Positions 51,411 through 60,994 are shown, counted from the first letter of the stretch. The stretch is 64,000 bases of DNA from JBBATK01 sp044224515 (GCA_044224515.1 JBGAKH010000002.1:248001-312000); one strand, 5' to 3'. The notes: generated from the sequence alone by a model not told the origin. Program-made: numbers and translations.

Positions 51411-52526
51411 CTGGCTTCGGCTTCGGTCAGCCAGCTGCCATTCTTGGGTGGGAAGTGTGCTTTGCCTGAGTACAGACGCTGGCTTCGACTCCGCTCAGCC
51501 AGCTGCCATTCTTGGGTGGGAAGAGTGCTTTGCCTGAGTTCAGACGCTGGCTTCGGCTTCGCTCAGCCAGCTGCCATTCTTGGGTGAGAAGTGTGCTTTG
51601 CCTGAATGCAGACGCTGGCTTCGGCTTCGCTCAGCCAGCTGCCATTCTTGGGTGAGAAGTGTGCTTTGCCTGAATGCAGACGCTGGCTTCGGCTTCGCTC
51701 AGCCATCTGCCATTCTTGGGTGAAGTGTGCTTTGCCTGAGTACAGTTGCTGGCTGAGCGGAGCCGGAAGCCAGCGTTGAACATCACGACACCTGATCCAG
51801 TTGCTGGCTGAGCGGAGCCGAAGCCGGCTGCCATTTGGGTGAGAAGTGTGCTTTGCCTGAATGCAGACGCTGGCTTCGGCTTCGCTCAGCCAGCTGCCAT
51901 TCTTGGGTGAGAAGTGTGCTTTGCCTGAGTACAGTTGCTGGCTGAGCGGAGCCGAAGCCAACGTTGACGTCACTACACCTGATCCAGTCGCTGGCTGAGC
52001 GAAGCCGAAGCCAGCGTTGAACGTCATTACACCTAATCCAGTCGCTGGCTGAGCGAAGCCGAAGGCTGAGCGAATCACTACACCTGATCCAGTCGCTGGC
52101 TGAGCGGGCCGAAGCCAGCGTTGAACGTCACTACACCTGATCCAGCTGCTGGCTGGTATCATTACACCTGATCCAGTTGCTGGCTGGGCGAAGCCGAAGC
52201 CAGCGTTGGTATCACTACACCTGATCCAGTTGCTGGCTGAGCGAAGCCGAAGCCAGCGTTGAACGTCATTACACCTAATCCAGTTGCTGGCTGAGCGAAG
52301 CCGAAGCCAGCGTTGAACGTCACTACACCTGATCCAGTTGCTGGCTGAGCGAAGCCGAAGCCAGCGTTGAACGTCACTACACCTGATCCAGTTGCTGGCT
52401 GAGCGAAGCCGAAGCCAGCGTTGAACGTCACTACTCCTGATCCAGTAGCTGGCTGAGCGGAGCCGAAGCCAGCGTTGAACGGCACTACACCTGATCCAGT
52501 TGCTGGCTGAGCGGAGCCGAAGCCAG
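51411..52526. repeat. Composite repeat array with a palindrome-ended core in both orientations
   Basis: About 20 copies of a 24-bp core whose ends are CTGGCT and AGCCAG (with an inner TTCGGCTTCG-type run). Two linker types join them: a 44-bp type A, giving a 68-bp period (copies at 51411, 51479, 51547, 51615, 51683), and a 30-bp type B, giving a 54-bp period (copies at 52233, 52287, 52341, 52395, 52449, 52503). The core of the A-type run is the reverse complement of that in the B-type run. Between 51749 and 52180 the two types alternate, with both core orientations, and three copies are shortened or altered (52045, 52096, 52149). The last core ends 5 bases past the stop of the minus-strand gene at 52532. 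Minus-strand frames in the array repeat every 18 codons and are by-products of the 54-bp period. Confidence 0.9.
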
Positions 52527-52531
52527 CGACT

Positions 52532-53125
52532 TTATATTGAGATCTGCCCTGTCTTTACTGCTCCGGTACGTCGGTAGGTGGCGATTATAACGCCGGTTGA
52601 AGTTGTTATACTTCTTTCAAGTCGATAGGAGTTTGCTTTTGCTTTTGTACTAAAGAGTTTCTTACCATTGGCAAGAATGAGAGGATGGATCTTCAATCGT
52701 AACTCGTCGACAAGATCCTCCTCGAGTAGGATGTGGACCAGTTCGCTGCTTCCCCAAACGTGGATATCGGGTCCATCTGCTTTGAGCAGAGATATTAATT
52801 CTTGTCGTGTGTGTAAGAACACACTGTTTTCCCACGTGGATGAATTTAAGCTTCGAGAGAAGACATACTTAGTGCCTGTTGTGATTGCCGGCCAAAATTC
52901 TTTGTGCTCCGGCCAGTAGTTTTCCCACATTCTAAAGGTCGACGCGCCTAAAAGATAACGCGCAGGTCGCATCTCTTCTCGTACGATTGCACCGTACTGT
53001 TCATCGGAGTAAGGAGCAACCCAACCGCCGTAAGCGAAGTCTCCGCTTGGGTCTTCACCCGGCCCTCCGGGCGCTTGCATAACTCCATCCAAGGATATCA
53101 TACTGAAAACAATGCAACGCGCCAT
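52532..53125 (-). CDS. RibD C-terminal / dihydrofolate reductase-like protein
   Basis: 197 aa of the RibD C-terminal reductase family. Hallmarks: MISLDGVMQAPGGPGED at the N-terminus, YLLGASTFRMWENYWP, and IHVWGSSELVHILLEEDLVDELRLKIHPLILANGKKLF, the NADPH-binding and substrate region of the DHFR fold. Stand-alone members reduce unknown pyrimidine- or flavin-like substrates. Its stop codon lies 5 bases from the edge of the repeat array, which therefore forms the 3' end of its mRNA. Confidence 0.9.
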   Translation of the reverse strand: MARCIVFSMISLDGVMQAPGGPGEDPSGDFAYGGWVAPYSDEQYGAIVREEMRPARYLLGASTFRMWENYWPEHKEFWPAITTGTKYVFSRSLNSSTWENSVFLHTRQELISLLKADGPDIHVWGSSELVHILLEEDLVDELRLKIHPLILANGKKLFSTKAKANSYRLERSITTSTGVIIATYRRTGAVKTGQISI

Positions 53126-53348
53126 TTTGTCAGATCTTTCTTGATTAGTGTATCTCTTCGTTTTGTGTTAGCTCAACTCTTTAGCGTATCGAACTAATTA
53201 ACATGAATATGCGACTACGCTGAGCAACACGTGAAGGAGGACGTTAACGTTAGACTGTGCACACTACGAAAGCCTAACTCCATCGTTGTTCTGCATTGTT
53301 TATTTATTCGATGTTCGGAAGTTCAGTACCACTGTTCTAACTCGACGT

Positions 53349-53816
53349 TTATTTGGCCTCTCCGGCAATAGCTTGCAGCGTCGGTAGGTCAATCTTGACC
53401 ATCTCGAACATGGCTGACATTACTTTTTGCGCAACATCACGATCTTCAAGATTCATCAGACTAAAGAGTTCCTTTGGAACGATTTGCCATGTAAGACCAA
53501 ACTTGTCGCTTATCCAACCACATTGCATTGGCTTGCCACCATCCGAGAGTTTGTCCCAGATCTCGTCTATCTGCTGCTGACTTTCACAGTTCACCAGGAG
53601 TGAAAATGCCGGCGTTAAGGCATAGTGCGGTCCGCCATTTAACAAGGTATACGTGGTATCGCCGATCTTGACCTGCACGGTCATCACCTTGCCGCCGTTT
53701 ACCTTATCATAATATTGGATGTTCGTAATGCTAGTGTCCGGGATGACGGCTTCATAGAATCGTGCTGCTTCTTCAGCATTGTCATCGAACCAAAGAAAGG
53801 GAAGAATCTTTTTCAT
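53349..53816 (-). CDS. PhnB-like VOC-fold protein
   Basis: 155 aa of the VOC superfamily, in the PhnB / 3-demethylubiquinone-type group: LPFLWFDDNAEEAARFYEAVIPDTSI, GKVMTVQVKIGDTTYTLLNGG, then WDKLSDGGKPMQCGWISDKFGLTWQIVPKEL. The metal-site residues of glyoxalase enzymes are not all present. Substrate unknown. Lone gene; no promoter box found. Confidence 0.85.
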   Translation of the reverse strand: MKKILPFLWFDDNAEEAARFYEAVIPDTSITNIQYYDKVNGGKVMTVQVKIGDTTYTLLNGGPHYALTPAFSLLVNCESQQQIDEIWDKLSDGGKPMQCGWISDKFGLTWQIVPKELFSLMNLEDRDVAQKVMSAMFEMVKIDLPTLQAIAGEAK

Positions 53817-54392
53817 AAGTGCATTCTAAGTAGTGTGAATGATCTGTTGTTTAGTACTTCAGATACTTGCCATCCGCTCTTATTAATCTTTATCGCGCAG
53901 CAATGTGATCGATCTGATCCGTTGACAAAAGGCCGGCAGCTCTGAGTTACAATATGCAATATCAATTTTACAAGCTTCTTGCGCGAATGCAGGTTTTGAA
54001 CACCCTACATTTTAACAGTCGACGGCTTTATTGTCCTGCAGAGACATTACATCCACCGACCGCATGAAGCCCAACTCTCCGGATACTCTTCACTTTCGGG
54101 ATCTCCGGATGCTCTATGGCCGGCGGAATGGACCGGGCAGACATGGGTATAAGACCGTTTCCTTCGACATGCACGAGCCGATATCGTGTTTCAACCCTGC
54201 AAAAAACGAGTGATATAGCGCTTTTGAAGCTGTCGTAAAAGTACCGCACAACCAAGAATACGACACTTTGTTCAGTTTTCACCTTGCCGGTTGAGGAGTG
54301 TTGGCAAGTTAGTGTCGCAAAAGACCACAAAAATGTTGTGTATACGCCATTGTCAGGGTGTGTTTGCGACAAATTGTGCATATTCGCGATGT
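53817..54392. other. Intergenic region upstream of the AraC-type regulator
   Basis: About 575 bases with no supported gene; a minus-strand frame at 54028-54381 has neither family features nor a good start. Near its end lies a 9-bp inverted repeat (see next entry). Confidence 0.5.
54313..54371. promoter_or_regulatory. Inverted repeat before the GlxA-type gene
   Basis: TGTCGCAAA (54313-54321) and TTTGCGACA (54363-54371) are perfect inverted repeats with 41 bases between them, ending 21 bases before the ATG at 54393. The spacing suits two binding sites of an AraC-type regulator on its own promoter. Confidence 0.5.
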
Positions 54393-55361
54393 ATGAAGCA
54401 TATCAGCATCCTAGTACCCTACACAGCGGTTCCCGCCGCCATCGTAGACCCACGTTACATGTTTTCGGCTGTGAACGCCTTTCGTCAGGCGAGCCAGCAT
54501 GGACCCAGTTTTCTCGTTGAGTTGGTAGCATCGACTCGAGAAGTCAGTCTACTCGATGGCAGCTTTGTCGTTCGCTCGGACAAGCTCATCTCAGAGATTA
54601 CGCATACCGATTTAATTATCGTTCCTGCTATCGGCGGTGATCTTCGAGAAGCTTTGGAGCTCAACAGCATCTACCGTCCTTGGCTTATTCAGCAGTATAA
54701 GAATGGTGCAGAGATCGCGAGTCTGTGCATAGGCGCGTTTCTGTTGGCAGACACCGGTCTCTTGGACGGTAGCACCTGCTCTACACACTGGCTGTACGCC
54801 GATGAATTCCGATCTATGTTCCCCAAGGTGAAGCTTAGCCCGGATCGACTGATAACCGAAAGTGCAGGACTCTACACTTCCGGTGGAGCCAGCTCTTACT
54901 GGAACCTATTGCTTTACTTAGTCGAGAAATACACCGATCGGCCGACAGCAATTATGGCATCCAAGTTCTTTCTGTTGGATATGGGACGTCACTCGCAAGC
55001 GATGTTCAGCATCTTTAAAGGACAGCGCGATCATGACGATCCGATTGTTCAGAGTGCCCAGAGCATTATTGAGAGACAATACCGAGAGAAGTTATCGGTG
55101 CAGCAGATAGCGGATCAGGTACATGTGGGCCGACGAACTTTTGAGCGACGTTTCCGCAATGCAACGGACAACACAGTCGGAGAATATCAACAGCGTGTCC
55201 GAACAGAGGTCGCAAAACATCTACTAGAAAATGGCCGCCGTACTGTGAGCGAAGTGATGTACGAGGTAGGTTATACCGATGCCAAAGCTTTTCGTGACAT
55301 TTTCAAAAAACACACGGGACTAAGTCCGGTAGAGTACCGCAAACGGTATAACCCTGCATAG
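54393..55361 (+). CDS. GlxA-type transcriptional regulator (DJ-1/PfpI + AraC HTH)
   Basis: 322 aa from the ATG of MKHISILVPYTAVPAAIVDPRYMF; the open frame to 54291 has no family match. An N-terminal DJ-1/PfpI-like domain (about 1-190) carries the nucleophile-elbow cysteine in EIASLCIGAFLLADTGLLDG, and the C-terminal AraC domain has two HTHs (LSVQQIADQVHVGRRTFERRFR and RTVSEVMYEVGYTDAKAFRDIFKKHTGLSPVEYRKRY). Such regulators sense small metabolites or reactive compounds. A pair of inverted sites just upstream suggests autoregulation. Target genes are unknown. Confidence 0.9.
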   Translation: MKHISILVPYTAVPAAIVDPRYMFSAVNAFRQASQHGPSFLVELVASTREVSLLDGSFVVRSDKLISEITHTDLIIVPAIGGDLREALELNSIYRPWLIQQYKNGAEIASLCIGAFLLADTGLLDGSTCSTHWLYADEFRSMFPKVKLSPDRLITESAGLYTSGGASSYWNLLLYLVEKYTDRPTAIMASKFFLLDMGRHSQAMFSIFKGQRDHDDPIVQSAQSIIERQYREKLSVQQIADQVHVGRRTFERRFRNATDNTVGEYQQRVRTEVAKHLLENGRRTVSEVMYEVGYTDAKAFRDIFKKHTGLSPVEYRKRYNPA

Positions 55362-55423
55362 CTGTAAACACAGCCGCGAAAAAGCGACTCTTTTCTGTCT
55401 CTACGTGCAGCGACATCAACATC

Positions 55424-56572
55424 TTACTTAGACTTTGTCAACCTCTGCAGTTTCTGCAACCAAAGTTGCTCGTCCTTGCTAAGACTCTTTGGATCAGCTT
55501 TGGCTGCCGGGTCCGGACTGTACCATTCTTGCACCGCGTAACATTTTTGAATGGATGCATTTTTAAACACATATCCTCTTCGCGCGAAGGGAAGGTTGTA
55601 CAAAATCTTGCGCTCTGATTCTGTGAAGCTTTCAATTGGACCTAACTCATCTACTCGCCATGGCGAAAAGGGAATATAGTTCAAGTCGTGCTCATTATTG
55701 AAGATGCGGGGAGCATAGAGGTAGAGTTCATTTGTGGGTCGAAAGTTCTTGGCTCTGAAAGAAACACTACCATGACTCACGTGAAAATGGACTGAGCCAA
55801 CCTTATTGATGTTGTCCAACGACTTTGTTACATCTTGAATTTTTGCTTTGCCCTGAGATGTCCATTGCGATGCTCGTGCAAAGAAGGTCGTATCGATGAC
55901 AAAACTCTCAAAGTCACCCATCGATATTGTCAATTCAAAGTCATCTATCACTCCACCTTCCCAACGAGAAGCTGCGCTAAGTATGTAGTTGAATGAGTAA
56001 CTCCGGTCAATCGATCCTGAGAGGGCGCAGACATAGTGGTGCTTTATCGTGTTCAAGCCATGTTTGAAGTGTGCCTTGAAATAGTACACGTAACGATAAT
56101 CCACTTCCCACGAACTTGTATCCGAAACCTTCTTCGGGTCGATACCCTGCACTTTGTCGTTCGTGACATACAAAGAGTCATCGACAAACGCTACTCGCCA
56201 TGGAATGTTGTTTCCATTCATGTCCACCGTGAATTCGCGGATGTTGGGATGTTGACCGTTGACCGGACGTCCATCCGTATCACCACTTGGTGCAGCCGCT
56301 TCAAAACCCACCAACACATCGCGATCCACTCCACGATGCTCGAAGCTGTACTCTACATCAACATATACTTCGTCTTTGGTTTTTCTACTTATACTCAACT
56401 TCTCGGCGCGCACATGAATACTGTCCTGCTGCAGAGGAATGAGCTGTGCTCCTGCCGCCCGGAATGCACCGTCGTTTGCCGGCAAGACCAGTGTACAACT
56501 ACACAAGCAGATGCACATCAGAACTGTACGCCTCAACAACAGCACACACGTATGGAATAGAAGTCTTTGCAT
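55424..56572 (-). CDS. Exported DUF4424-like protein with a C-terminal YARHG domain
   Basis: 382 aa. The N-terminus is long and hydrophobic (about 1-31, LLLRRTVLMCICLCSCTLVLPA). The main part begins ANDGAFRAAGAQLIPLQQDSIHVRAEKLSISRKT, the DUF4424 signature, and holds a beta-sandwich-like region (about 45-320). The C-terminus FTESERKILYNLPFARRGYVFKNASIQKCYAVQEWYSPDP matches the YARHG domain of secreted and surface proteins. Function unknown; the domain pairing suggests a cell-envelope or extracellular role. Confidence 0.8.
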   Translation of the reverse strand: MQRLLFHTCVLLLRRTVLMCICLCSCTLVLPANDGAFRAAGAQLIPLQQDSIHVRAEKLSISRKTKDEVYVDVEYSFEHRGVDRDVLVGFEAAAPSGDTDGRPVNGQHPNIREFTVDMNGNNIPWRVAFVDDSLYVTNDKVQGIDPKKVSDTSSWEVDYRYVYYFKAHFKHGLNTIKHHYVCALSGSIDRSYSFNYILSAASRWEGGVIDDFELTISMGDFESFVIDTTFFARASQWTSQGKAKIQDVTKSLDNINKVGSVHFHVSHGSVSFRAKNFRPTNELYLYAPRIFNNEHDLNYIPFSPWRVDELGPIESFTESERKILYNLPFARRGYVFKNASIQKCYAVQEWYSPDPAAKADPKSLSKDEQLWLQKLQRLTKSK

Positions 56573-57050
56573 CTGATCGGTCGTGGAATCTCTGTATCTG
56601 TTTTAACTCGTTTTGAATTTCTTTATCTACTCAACAAGTCAGTACAAAACTGCGTCAGAAATCGTCAGCGTAGCGAGTATTCTATCAAGTGATGGTTGTG
56701 ACTTAGGACCCACGATGTCTGATACAAATGAAAAGTGACTGTGCTTGTGAGAGGGGTGGTGCGCAGTGAGGGTGAATGGTTGCGTATCTGAAGCACGTAT
56801 GAGAAGAGCCTATGGATGTGTGCACAAAAGTGATCTATGCGATCTGAGTAGGACGGTTGGTAGGGTTGGGATAGTTAGGATGCTTAGTAGGGGACGCCCA
56901 CCGGGCGGACCATAACAAGAAGAATCCGGCAGGTACAACATCAGACAAGTACCATCTGCCTGATGTTGTAGTACCGGAGTAGCAGAATTTTTGCTGTGAC
57001 ATGTTCACTCGAGACGATGTGCGGAATGCCCGGTTCTGGGCACTTTTAGA
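56573..57050. other. Gene-free region with a large hairpin
   Basis: About 480 bases with no coding frame. It holds a near-perfect stem: TACAACATCAG (56934-56944) with CTGATGTTGTA (56960-56970), extended by TCCGG/CCGGA (56925-56929, 56974-56978), total 54 bases. On the minus strand a broken T-run (TTCTTCTTGTT) follows, so it could end the lipoprotein mRNA. A small CGCCC/GGGCG hairpin lies just upstream. Confidence 0.5.
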
Positions 57051-57527
57051 CTAGCGTTTTGAGAATACCAAACGAAGTTGTTCGGCAACTTCTGGACTTG
57101 TCACTTCGATGGACGTTGCTTTTGCTGAGATAAAATTCCACTTACCACTCAGGAGTTTTTGTGGATTTGAGTTGGAAGCGCTTATGGTCATCGCAGCTTT
57201 GGAGGTTGAACCGTAGTATGTAACGGCAGGAGTGTAAGCCCAAGTACCTATTTCGCTTGAACCTGCCTTCGCATCATTGATGGTCAACGATCCGTCAGCG
57301 TTGAATTGGAAACTAAATCCATCAAATTTTGAGCTTTTGTCTTCCGTTTTCTCTTGGTACACACTCACATACCATGTTCCGTTTGTAAGTATGGCATTTA
57401 AGGAAGAGCTACTCATTGAGCTGTCGTTTGCATTCGAGTTGGTGTCGGTTGTGGAAGTGCTGCTAGAACAAGAACTTAGCATGCTTATACAAATCACAAA
57501 TCCCAGACATAAGCGTAAAAAAATCAT
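57051..57527 (-). CDS. Small lipoprotein, lipocalin-like
   Basis: 158 aa from the ATG of MIFLRLCLGF; the ATG at 57566 is 13 codons earlier and less likely, because AGGAATAAAGGG lies just before 57527. Lipobox SMLSSC gives a lipidated Cys. Next come a Ser/Thr-rich linker and a beta-rich core (NGTWYVSVYQEKTEDKSSKFDGFSFQFNADGSLTI, IGTWAYTPAVTYYGST), with the length and pattern of Bacteroidota lipocalin-like lipoproteins. Function unknown. Confidence 0.8.
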   Translation of the reverse strand: MIFLRLCLGFVICISMLSSCSSSTSTTDTNSNANDSSMSSSSLNAILTNGTWYVSVYQEKTEDKSSKFDGFSFQFNADGSLTINDAKAGSSEIGTWAYTPAVTYYGSTSKAAMTISASNSNPQKLLSGKWNFISAKATSIEVTSPEVAEQLRLVFSKR

Positions 57528-57712
57528 CCCTTTATTCCTTTCAATGTTTAAACACCAAACAACCACTTTGCACTAACATTTGTAACCAGGGTTTTGTTTC
57601 AGATCGTTTTATCGAGTTGTACAAAGCAGCTCATTATCTTCGCTGTAGGATGTGTTCCGTGATCCTGCAAAGAGCCAAAATGGTTCATGACATGAACAGT
57701 ATCATTCTCTGT

Positions 57713-60700
57713 ATGCCTAGAAAGAAAACTCGCGGAACGATTCGTTTCACCTTTGCGGGCGCGTTTCAACTCTTCTTTGTCGCCCTTTTAACCTCGGGCT
57801 TGTACGCTCAACATCTTGACACTCTCCGGATTGGACCCTCCGATGTATTGAGCTGGCAGTCGGACTATGGTGTGTTGGGTTTGAACAAAAGTGTCGATGG
57901 AAATACACTTCGCATTGGCGGTGTTAGTTATGACCGAGGTTTTGGGCTCAACTCAAAGGGAAGTATAGCACTGTACTTGAGTCCACGCGCAAGACAATTG
58001 AGTTTCGACGTAGGGATCGACGACGAGTCGCTACCGAACAAAGGTTCTGTTGTGTTGTCTGTTGTGGTCGACAATGTCACAGTCTGGAAGAGCGGTGTCA
58101 TTTTTGGAGCTACGGCTGCGATACAGTGTTCTCTTCCGTTGAATAAAGGTCGAACTCTTCGTATCGATGTGAGCGATGCCGGGGATGGAAACGCGTTTGA
58201 CCATGTAGATATCTGCAACCTTCAGTATGTCATGGCAACCGACCAGGCTGTGATCGACAAAGGCGCAGACACACTAGCCTTGACAATGGATGATGTTTTA
58301 AGTTATGAGCAAGAGTATGATGTGTTACGGTACGACAGTGCTGTCGGTAATTCGGCTCTGCGGGTTGCATCGCAACTCTTTGAACATGGCTTTGGAACTC
58401 ATGCGCAGAGCGGTATTTCACTTTACATAAATCAAAGGTGTATTGAGTTTAAAGCCGCGGTTGGAGTGGATGACAACACATTACCGGACAAAGGCAGCGT
58501 GGAGTTTGTTGTCCTTGTCGACGACGACACACTATGGAGAAGCGGCATCATGCGGACGGGAGACAGCCCAAAGCTTTGTCGTGTAAATCTTGAGAACAGG
58601 ACTCATTTGCGTTTGCTTTGTCTCAACGCCGGCGACGGTAACAGTTTTGATCATGGAGACTGGTTGAATCCCTTGCTGATTTCATGGAAAGCTCTCAGCT
58701 CGGCAAACGATACTATTAGTTTGAGTTCGGTACCGTTTGAAGACGTCAAGGAAAGTGCGACTACAAGACACCAGATAGACAAGTCAGTCGGTAAAACACC
58801 TATACAAATCGGCACTAGAACTTTTTCTCATGGACTTGGAACACATGCGAACTTCCTTTTACCATTAGCACTCAACAAGAAGTGTCGCGAGTTTCGTGCC
58901 TGGGTAGGACCTGATATGTCGGCCCTACATGTTGGCTTTGGACGAGGCACAATGGAGTTTCTGATCATTGGTGATGGTCAGGTGTTATGGCGAAGTGGAG
59001 TAATGCGAACCGGTGATGAACCTAAACTGTGTATTGTTGATCTGAGCGCCGTTGTGTACTGCGAGTTTATTGTCTCGGATGCTGAAGATGGCTTTTTCTT
59101 TGATCACGCATCATGGGCAGAGGCTCGTCTATTGTTTGAACAAGGGTCAAAACCTCTGCGTTTTCAGCGTCCTGCGGACAGTGCGATCATCCTCACGCCG
59201 CCTCAGCCAAAAGCTCACATTAATGGTCCCCCACTGTATGGAGTGAGACCTCGTTCGCCTGTTCTATTTCGTGTAGCCTTAAGCGGAGACGAGCCGTTGA
59301 ATGTTGCGGTTTACAACCTGCCCGATGGGCTTGAGTTTGATGCCGGTCGACGCATTATTCACGGAAGTCTGGCGCAACGTGGAACCTATACGGTTGAAAT
59401 CGAGGCCTCAAATAGTTTCTCGACTGATCATAAGTCGGTGCGCTTTATCGTTGGCGACACTCTAGAATACACGCCGGCTATGGGTTGGAACACGTGGTTT
59501 GTGACGAACGAGTTTTTGTTTCGCGATACAGTTCTGGAGAATATGCGGAGTCTGTTGAAGTACCGACTTGCCGACTATGGGTATAGTTACGTGAATCTTG
59601 ACGCAGGCTGGCAGCGAACTCGTACATCCACAGGTGTAATCGGTGTGAGCGATTCAGTAGGTGATATGCGCTCGCTTGTGGACAGCATTCATAGTTACGG
59701 ACTCAAAGCGGGGCTTTACACTTCACCCGGTACAATCACCTGTGTCAATGATCCGGGTAGTTTTGGTTATGAAGAGCTTGATGCAAAAACCTATTCCGAT
59801 TGGGGAATTGATTTTGTAAAGTCTGACTGGTGTTCGGCATCTGAAGTGTTTAATGGTCATCAAACACACGCCGACATGCTCGAGCTGATAAAGAAGATGG
59901 GTACAGCCTTAGCTGCACAGCCACGCGACATCGTGTATAGCATTTCGCAATACGGAGAGGGTAAAGTGTGGGAATGGGCTCGCGAGCAAGGTGTACAATA
60001 TTGGCGAACAGCCGCTGACAATGAAGACAATTGGTGGATGATGTCGGTAGTAAACGGATTTCCGAACGGAAGTATCGGATCGTATGCGGGTCCGGGCGGC
60101 TGGAATGATTACGACTTCCTACTATTCGGAAACGGACGTGGTCCGGTTCCACGACGGAGGCACACTCGAATCTCTCCACTCGAGCAATACACTCACATGA
60201 CGCTGTGGGCTATAGGCAGGAGTCCTCTTCTTATGAGTTTTAGTCTCACGGATTTGGACGACTTTACTCTGCGTCTACTCACTAACACAGAGGTGCTGGA
60301 TATTCATCAAGATCCTTGTCGTACTGCAGGTGGACGTGTCTACCATCCTGAATTCTACACCGAAGTATGGGCAAACACCTTACATGATAGTTCTGTTGCG
60401 GTGGCTTTTTTTAATCGCGACAACTACTCTGGCAAGTCCATCACGCTTCCGCTCCGTATTATTGGAATAGCAGATGGCCAATCAGTCCGTGTACGCGACT
60501 GTTGGCGTCAAACAGATCTTGTTACAGTTCAAGACTCGTTGACTCTCTCTGTACCAAGTCACGGCTGTGCTCTCGTTCGCATTTTTCCAAAAGGAACCTC
60601 GGATGTCGATCAAACACAGAGCACGTCACTGTTCAATGCTCAGATTTGCAACGGGTCCGCAGGCTCCCCGCCCTTCATACGGCTCGAAGCACAAAGCGCC

Positions 60701-60889
60701 GAGACGCTCCGGCTTCAACTATATGATGTCCTTGGTCGACCGATTGGCTTGCAACAGACCTACAACGTCTATCCCGGTTCACAAACGATAAGCATCCCGA
60801 CGGTTGCTTCGTTATCGGACGGTATGTACTTCGTTCAGCTGCGCACAACTCAACAGAACACAACTCTCAAGTTTGTCAATCAACACTAA
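57713..60889 (+). CDS. Secreted GH27 alpha-galactosidase-like enzyme with three NPCBM-like domains and T9SS sorting
   Basis: 1058 aa from the ATG of MPRKKTRGTIRF, next to the signal segment (AFQLFFVALLTSGLYAQ). Three NPCBM-like carbohydrate-binding domains follow in line (about 35-170, 185-315, 330-465), each with the Trp-Ser-Gly (WKSG/WRSG) and DAGDGN/DAEDG-FDH pattern. After an Ig-like linker comes a GH27 barrel (about 588-880). Its markers are MGWNTWFVTNE, the nucleophile Asp in FVKSDWC, the acid/base Asp in YWRTAADNEDNWWMM, and AGPGGWNDYDFLLFGN. A beta-sandwich and a sorting domain close it (LRLQLYDVLGRPIGLQQ ... LSDGMYFVQLRT). Should cleave alpha-galactose or alpha-N-acetylgalactosamine residues outside the cell. 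Confidence 0.92.
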   Translation: MPRKKTRGTIRFTFAGAFQLFFVALLTSGLYAQHLDTLRIGPSDVLSWQSDYGVLGLNKSVDGNTLRIGGVSYDRGFGLNSKGSIALYLSPRARQLSFDVGIDDESLPNKGSVVLSVVVDNVTVWKSGVIFGATAAIQCSLPLNKGRTLRIDVSDAGDGNAFDHVDICNLQYVMATDQAVIDKGADTLALTMDDVLSYEQEYDVLRYDSAVGNSALRVASQLFEHGFGTHAQSGISLYINQRCIEFKAAVGVDDNTLPDKGSVEFVVLVDDDTLWRSGIMRTGDSPKLCRVNLENRTHLRLLCLNAGDGNSFDHGDWLNPLLISWKALSSANDTISLSSVPFEDVKESATTRHQIDKSVGKTPIQIGTRTFSHGLGTHANFLLPLALNKKCREFRAWVGPDMSALHVGFGRGTMEFLIIGDGQVLWRSGVMRTGDEPKLCIVDLSAVVYCEFIVSDAEDGFFFDHASWAEARLLFEQGSKPLRFQRPADSAIILTPPQPKAHINGPPLYGVRPRSPVLFRVALSGDEPLNVAVYNLPDGLEFDAGRRIIHGSLAQRGTYTVEIEASNSFSTDHKSVRFIVGDTLEYTPAMGWNTWFVTNEFLFRDTVLENMRSLLKYRLADYGYSYVNLDAGWQRTRTSTGVIGVSDSVGDMRSLVDSIHSYGLKAGLYTSPGTITCVNDPGSFGYEELDAKTYSDWGIDFVKSDWCSASEVFNGHQTHADMLELIKKMGTALAAQPRDIVYSISQYGEGKVWEWAREQGVQYWRTAADNEDNWWMMSVVNGFPNGSIGSYAGPGGWNDYDFLLFGNGRGPVPRRRHTRISPLEQYTHMTLWAIGRSPLLMSFSLTDLDDFTLRLLTNTEVLDIHQDPCRTAGGRVYHPEFYTEVWANTLHDSSVAVAFFNRDNYSGKSITLPLRIIGIADGQSVRVRDCWRQTDLVTVQDSLTLSVPSHGCALVRIFPKGTSDVDQTQSTSLFNAQICNGSAGSPPFIRLEAQSAETLRLQLYDVLGRPIGLQQTYNVYPGSQTISIPTVASLSDGMYFVQLRTTQQNTTLKFVNQH

Positions 60890-60994
60890 TAGAAACTATT
60901 TCGTGGAGTGTGTGAGATTAACACTCGCCGAGACACCTAATGTGTCGGAATTTGTCCTCGATTTCTTGCACTGTGTATAACATTGCGCTTATAC

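Noticed and set aside
51563..52485. Two minus-strand frames in the repeat array (51563-52162 and 52162-52485) that read as repeated 18-residue units
   Set aside because: The 54-bp period is a multiple of three, so any frame stays open and repeats. There is no ribosome site, family match or signal, and the sequence is explained by the array itself.
51411..52526. CRISPR array
   Set aside because: The spaces between cores are themselves repeated (two linker types), not unique spacers, and no cas genes are present.
54028..54381. 117-aa minus-strand frame before the GlxA-type gene
   Set aside because: It has no hydrophobic or domain pattern and overlaps the regulator's promoter and start region, so it is a chance frame.
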